DNA of 22,615 nucleotides, from IMG/VR virus record IMGVR_UViG_3300025155_000041, positions 1 through 22,615 of that record. One strand, given 5' to 3'. The notes under the pieces are model-generated. The model made no database searches, was not told the origin of the DNA, and worked only from the letters and a program-made list of their open reading frames with translations. The position numbers and the translations under genes were made by a program. Below, in pieces: positions 20,982-22,615 of this stretch (its first letter is position 1; each line of letters begins with the position of its first letter). Source of the DNA: a virus.

Positions 20982-21172
20982 TCTACGACTACGAAGAAAG
21001 CCAACTCATTTGGTCAAAAGGCTATCAGTTCTATGCCCTCATCATGGCCGCAATGAGGCAGGCAGACACAGACAACGCAGCGAAGCTCAAGTCTGCCTTC
21101 CCAGACGTGTGGGAGGAGTTGCAAGCACGCTACCACGCGCCGGGTGGGGTACTTACAGGAGACATCGTATGA
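20978..21172 (+). CDS. Phage protein, IMAAMRxADTDN family
   Basis: 64 residues, ATGA-coupled. MIYDYEESQLIWSKGYQFYA, IMAAMRQADTDNAAKLKSAF and PDVWEELQARYHAPGG are the conserved parts of a small family found in many phage early regions; function unknown. Helical. ACAGGAGA at the end belongs to the next gene. Confidence 0.84.
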   Translation: MIYDYEESQLIWSKGYQFYALIMAAMRQADTDNAAKLKSAFPDVWEELQARYHAPGGVLTGDIV

Positions 21173-21411
21173 AACGAGTCCTGATTGCCCTACTTCTCGT
21201 CGCCTGTCACGAAGGAACGACAGCTCCACCTGCCCCACCTCCCGATATTCGTCCGAGTTGGTGGGCAGTCTTGGATGCTGTGGATTCGCTCAACGCATCC
21301 ATCAGACAACTCTACCGCGACGGGGGCAAGGTGACGCATGTGTACTTTGTCAGCTTCCCCGCCGACACTACCATTGCGCCAGTTGTGGCAGTACAGGTAG
21401 TGCGGCCGTGA
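21169..21411 (+). CDS. Small proline-rich lipoprotein
   Basis: 80 residues from the ATGA-coupled ATG 21169. MKRVLIALLLVACHEGTT is a lipoprotein signal with lipobox LVAC, so Cys13 is the predicted lipidation site. A Pro-rich stretch (APPAPPPD) follows, then WWAVLDAVDSLNASIRQLYR and a beta-like tail. Outer-membrane spanins (Rz1) are small Pro-rich lipoproteins; others are superinfection-exclusion lipoproteins. Location in the early-type operon, away from the endolysin, favours the latter or an unknown role. The lipoprotein call is firm; the function is not. Confidence 0.8.
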   Translation: MKRVLIALLLVACHEGTTAPPAPPPDIRPSWWAVLDAVDSLNASIRQLYRDGGKVTHVYFVSFPADTTIAPVVAVQVVRP

Positions 21412-21569
21412 AACGTCGATTAGAATTAGACCGTATTGAGGACAGCCAAAGCTGTTATGTTTATAACTTCTTGGAAGGACCAGGAGGCATGGTCGTTAAG
21501 TTTTGGCTCCCGCGTAAACTCATAGACAAACCACCAGAATATGTGATAGTCGAAGTGGAAACTAAGTAA
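21408..21569 (+). CDS. Small protein, GTG start, unknown
   Basis: 53 residues from GTG 21408 overlapping the previous stop (GTGA). VKRRLELDRIEDSQSCYVYN then PGGMVVKFWLPRKLIDKPPE, ending VIVEVETK. Compact beta-rich with a basic start. The coupled GTGA start matches the one at 21848. No family recognised. Confidence 0.68.
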   Translation: MKRRLELDRIEDSQSCYVYNFLEGPGGMVVKFWLPRKLIDKPPEYVIVEVETK

Positions 21570-21584
21570 TCTCGATGGCTTGGT

Positions 21585-21613
21585 TTGACAAGAATCAAAC
21601 CTCGGGTTACATT
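21585..21613 (+). promoter_or_regulatory. Promoter P3 (sigma70-type)
   Basis: TTGACA (21585-21590), 17-nt spacer, TACATT (21608-21613), then GTGG. AAG after the -35 and ATTGTGG at the -10 match P1. Predicted start near 21620, about 28 nt before the ATG at 21648. A GCCCA/TGGGC hairpin (about 21629-21642) lies in the leader. Confidence 0.85.
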
Positions 21614-21647
21614 GTGGAAACAACCCGGCCCACATTTGGGCTAAGTT

Positions 21648-21851
21648 ATGATTGCCCACACGTCAATCTTACCTCTCATCCCCTTCCCTCCGCCATTTCT
21701 GCGTTGGCCAGATCGCGTGACCAAGTTTCACATGATCGGCAGCGGATTGCCTCCACGTAGGTTTGAGAACTTGACGCTAGATGAGCAGGCTTTCATTGTG
21801 GCAAGGCGGGCAGTGCTTGAGTGGAAGGCTCAGGAGGCAAAGTCAAAGTGA
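21648..21851 (+). CDS. Small protein, first gene after P3
   Basis: 67 residues. The N-terminus is hydrophobic and Pro-rich (LPLIPFPPPFLRWPDRVTKF) and the C-terminus is a helix (NLTLDEQAFIVARRAVLEWK). I prefer this frame to a competing one from 21575 because P3 lies inside the latter. No clear ribosome site precedes the ATG; a small hairpin does. Function unknown. The stop overlaps the next GTG. Confidence 0.68.
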   Translation: MIAHTSILPLIPFPPPFLRWPDRVTKFHMIGSGLPPRRFENLTLDEQAFIVARRAVLEWKAQEAKSK

Positions 21852-22114
21852 CTCATCCACGTCCTATGGTGTTTAGGTCCAAGCACTCCTGGAAGCCCGG
21901 TGACGACGGCACGCATTATCATTGGGAGATCGGAGAGCGTGTGACACTGTACGGTCGAACCGGCACATTCTTTGGGACTATCAAGTCAGACCTCATGTGG
22001 CATGACGAGGCCAACTACGGTAAGGGTGGGTACGTGTATGAAGTCCTGTTCGACGACGATGGGCAGGTGGCAGCAACGGATGCTTTCATTATCGGACCGG
22101 AGTCAAAGCCATGA
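21848..22114 (+). CDS. Small protein, SH3-like beta pattern
   Basis: 88 residues from GTG 21848 (GTGA overlap); an ATG at 21866 is a second possible start. WKPGDDGTHYHWEIGERVTL, YGRTGTFFGTIKSD, GGYVYEVLFDDDGQVAATDA. The arrangement of short strands (a GERVTLYGRTGTFFGTI turn, then YVYEVLFDDDG) looks like the KOW/SH3-like fold of small phage and ribosome-related proteins. The function is not recognised. Confidence 0.74.
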   Translation: MTHPRPMVFRSKHSWKPGDDGTHYHWEIGERVTLYGRTGTFFGTIKSDLMWHDEANYGKGGYVYEVLFDDDGQVAATDAFIIGPESKP

Positions 22115-22269
22115 TAGTATTCATTCTCGTGGGGCTTGCTCTCTACACCGTGTCAGTCATTGCGGTGGAGATAGAGCGTCACGCGCACAGGGACTCGGAC
22201 TTCGTGGATAGAACACCTGAGATCGAGCAGTTCGAGGAGAGGTTCAAGCGGACGAGAGGATATCTCTAA
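22111..22269 (+). CDS. 52-residue single-pass membrane protein
   Basis: ATG 22111 overlaps the previous TGA; TAA 22267-22269 overlaps the next ATG. MIVFILVGLALYTVSVIAVE is one membrane helix, followed by a charged soluble tail (HAHRDSDFVDRTPEIEQFEE). The overlap on both sides supports it. Possible anchor or host-membrane factor; unknown. Confidence 0.7.
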   Translation: MIVFILVGLALYTVSVIAVEIERHAHRDSDFVDRTPEIEQFEERFKRTRGYL

Positions 22270-22496
22270 TGGCTGAACTAAAGTTCACTTACATCGACTC
22301 AGACAAAGCCTACGAGCTTGTCAAGCAAGGTGTTGTAGGTGCTGAGTTTGAGGGTAAGACTAGAATTCGATTTACCTTATCCGATCAACGTAAGCTGATT
22401 TACGACATCACAGGATTCTCAGCAGGTTGTGATTCTTGTGGATGGGGCAGCGAAGCTTACATTGACTGTCAGATCGAGGTACCAGATGGCAACTGA
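22269..22496 (+). CDS. Small protein with CxxC, unknown
   Basis: 75 residues. MAELKFTYIDSDKAYELVKQ, then FEGKTRIRFTLSDQRKLIYD and FSAGCDSCGWGSEAYIDCQI. The Cys-x-x-Cys could bind metal with the later Cys, or be a redox pair. The ATG overlaps the previous stop and the end overlaps the next gene by 11 nt. No family recognised. Confidence 0.76.
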   Translation: MAELKFTYIDSDKAYELVKQGVVGAEFEGKTRIRFTLSDQRKLIYDITGFSAGCDSCGWGSEAYIDCQIEVPDGN

Positions 22497-22615
22497 TCCC
22501 ATTCGCACGCAGCCAATTCAGCCCACGCACAAGGTGACACTCAAGTGTCCTGCCTGTGGCGAGGACATGACCACGCTGGCTGCGAAGGTCAAGCCTCCCG
22601 GCAGTCGGCGTCCCG
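22486..22615 (+). CDS. Partial zinc-ribbon protein, runs off right edge
   Basis: 43 codons from ATG 22486 to the window end. MATDPIRTQPIQPTHKVTLK, then CPACGEDMTTLAAKVKPPGS. CPAC is half of a zinc ribbon; the other half lies beyond the window. It belongs to the same zinc-ribbon-rich operon as 16801, 18148 and 18374. Only weak upstream signals are seen (GAGGTA), so the start is likely but not certain. Confidence 0.6.
   Translation, partial: MATDPIRTQPIQPTHKVTLKCPACGEDMTTLAAKVKPPGSRRP

Noticed and set aside
21575-21760. 61-codon frame starting at 21575
   Set aside because: Its first codons contain promoter P3 and the frame at 21648 links by overlap to the next gene.
1-22615. CRISPR array or insertion sequence
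   Set aside because: No set of spaced direct repeats of 20 bases or more and no transposase; the GCAAC repeats are short and irregular.

Overview
This window is a stretch of a tailed double-stranded DNA bacteriophage (Caudoviricetes), or of a prophage-like copy of one. The evidence is a head-gene block in standard order: terminase, portal, scaffold, major capsid. Packed small phage-type genes with ATGA/GTGA overlaps and strong AGGAG ribosome sites support this. The host cannot be named from sequence alone. Sigma70-type promoters, Shine-Dalgarno sites and a lipoprotein signal indicate a bacterial host, probably diderm. No integrase, repressor, polymerase or tape-measure gene is visible, so this is only part of a genome.

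Left part (1-14639, all minus strand, transcribed right to left). The order is small terminase, M15-type peptidase (endolysin-like), a small protein, large terminase (GTG start), a one-TM protein, portal, a small helical protein overprinted on the portal 3' end, scaffold, two unknown head-region proteins and major capsid. Then come four small structural-like proteins, a 580-residue right-handed beta-helix protein, a 173-residue protein, two putative fibre/lectin proteins sharing a C-terminal motif, and a GTG-started protein running off the left edge.

Centre (about 14541-15985). This is a divergent control region around one unrecognised 191-residue protein with a very acidic tail. A 15-bp perfect inverted repeat flanks that gene. 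GCAAC/GTTGC pentamers are unusually dense here. A 590-bp gene-free stretch carries hairpins, an AT-rich block, a G9 run, a perfect 14-bp palindrome and an 18-bp palindrome, ending at a consensus promoter (P1). It looks like a replication and/or transcription control region.

Right part (15986-22615, all plus strand). This is a chain of small early-type genes served by at least three near-identical promoters (P1 15929, P2 16529, P3 21585). Several encode recognisable but functionally unknown phage families, and others are zinc-ribbon proteins, tiny membrane proteins or a lipoprotein.

The main discovery is a complete type II hammerhead ribozyme at 16167-16242, between the first two genes of the P1 operon. 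Every catalytic-core nucleotide is present, and the outer part of stem II contains the ribosome-binding site of the downstream gene. Other unusual features are a recurring 18-bp palindrome, TGTTGC-N6-GCAACA (five to six copies, one enclosing a ribosome-binding site), a tRNA-like T-arm minihelix at 17787-17832, and two cases where one gene reads on over its downstream neighbour.
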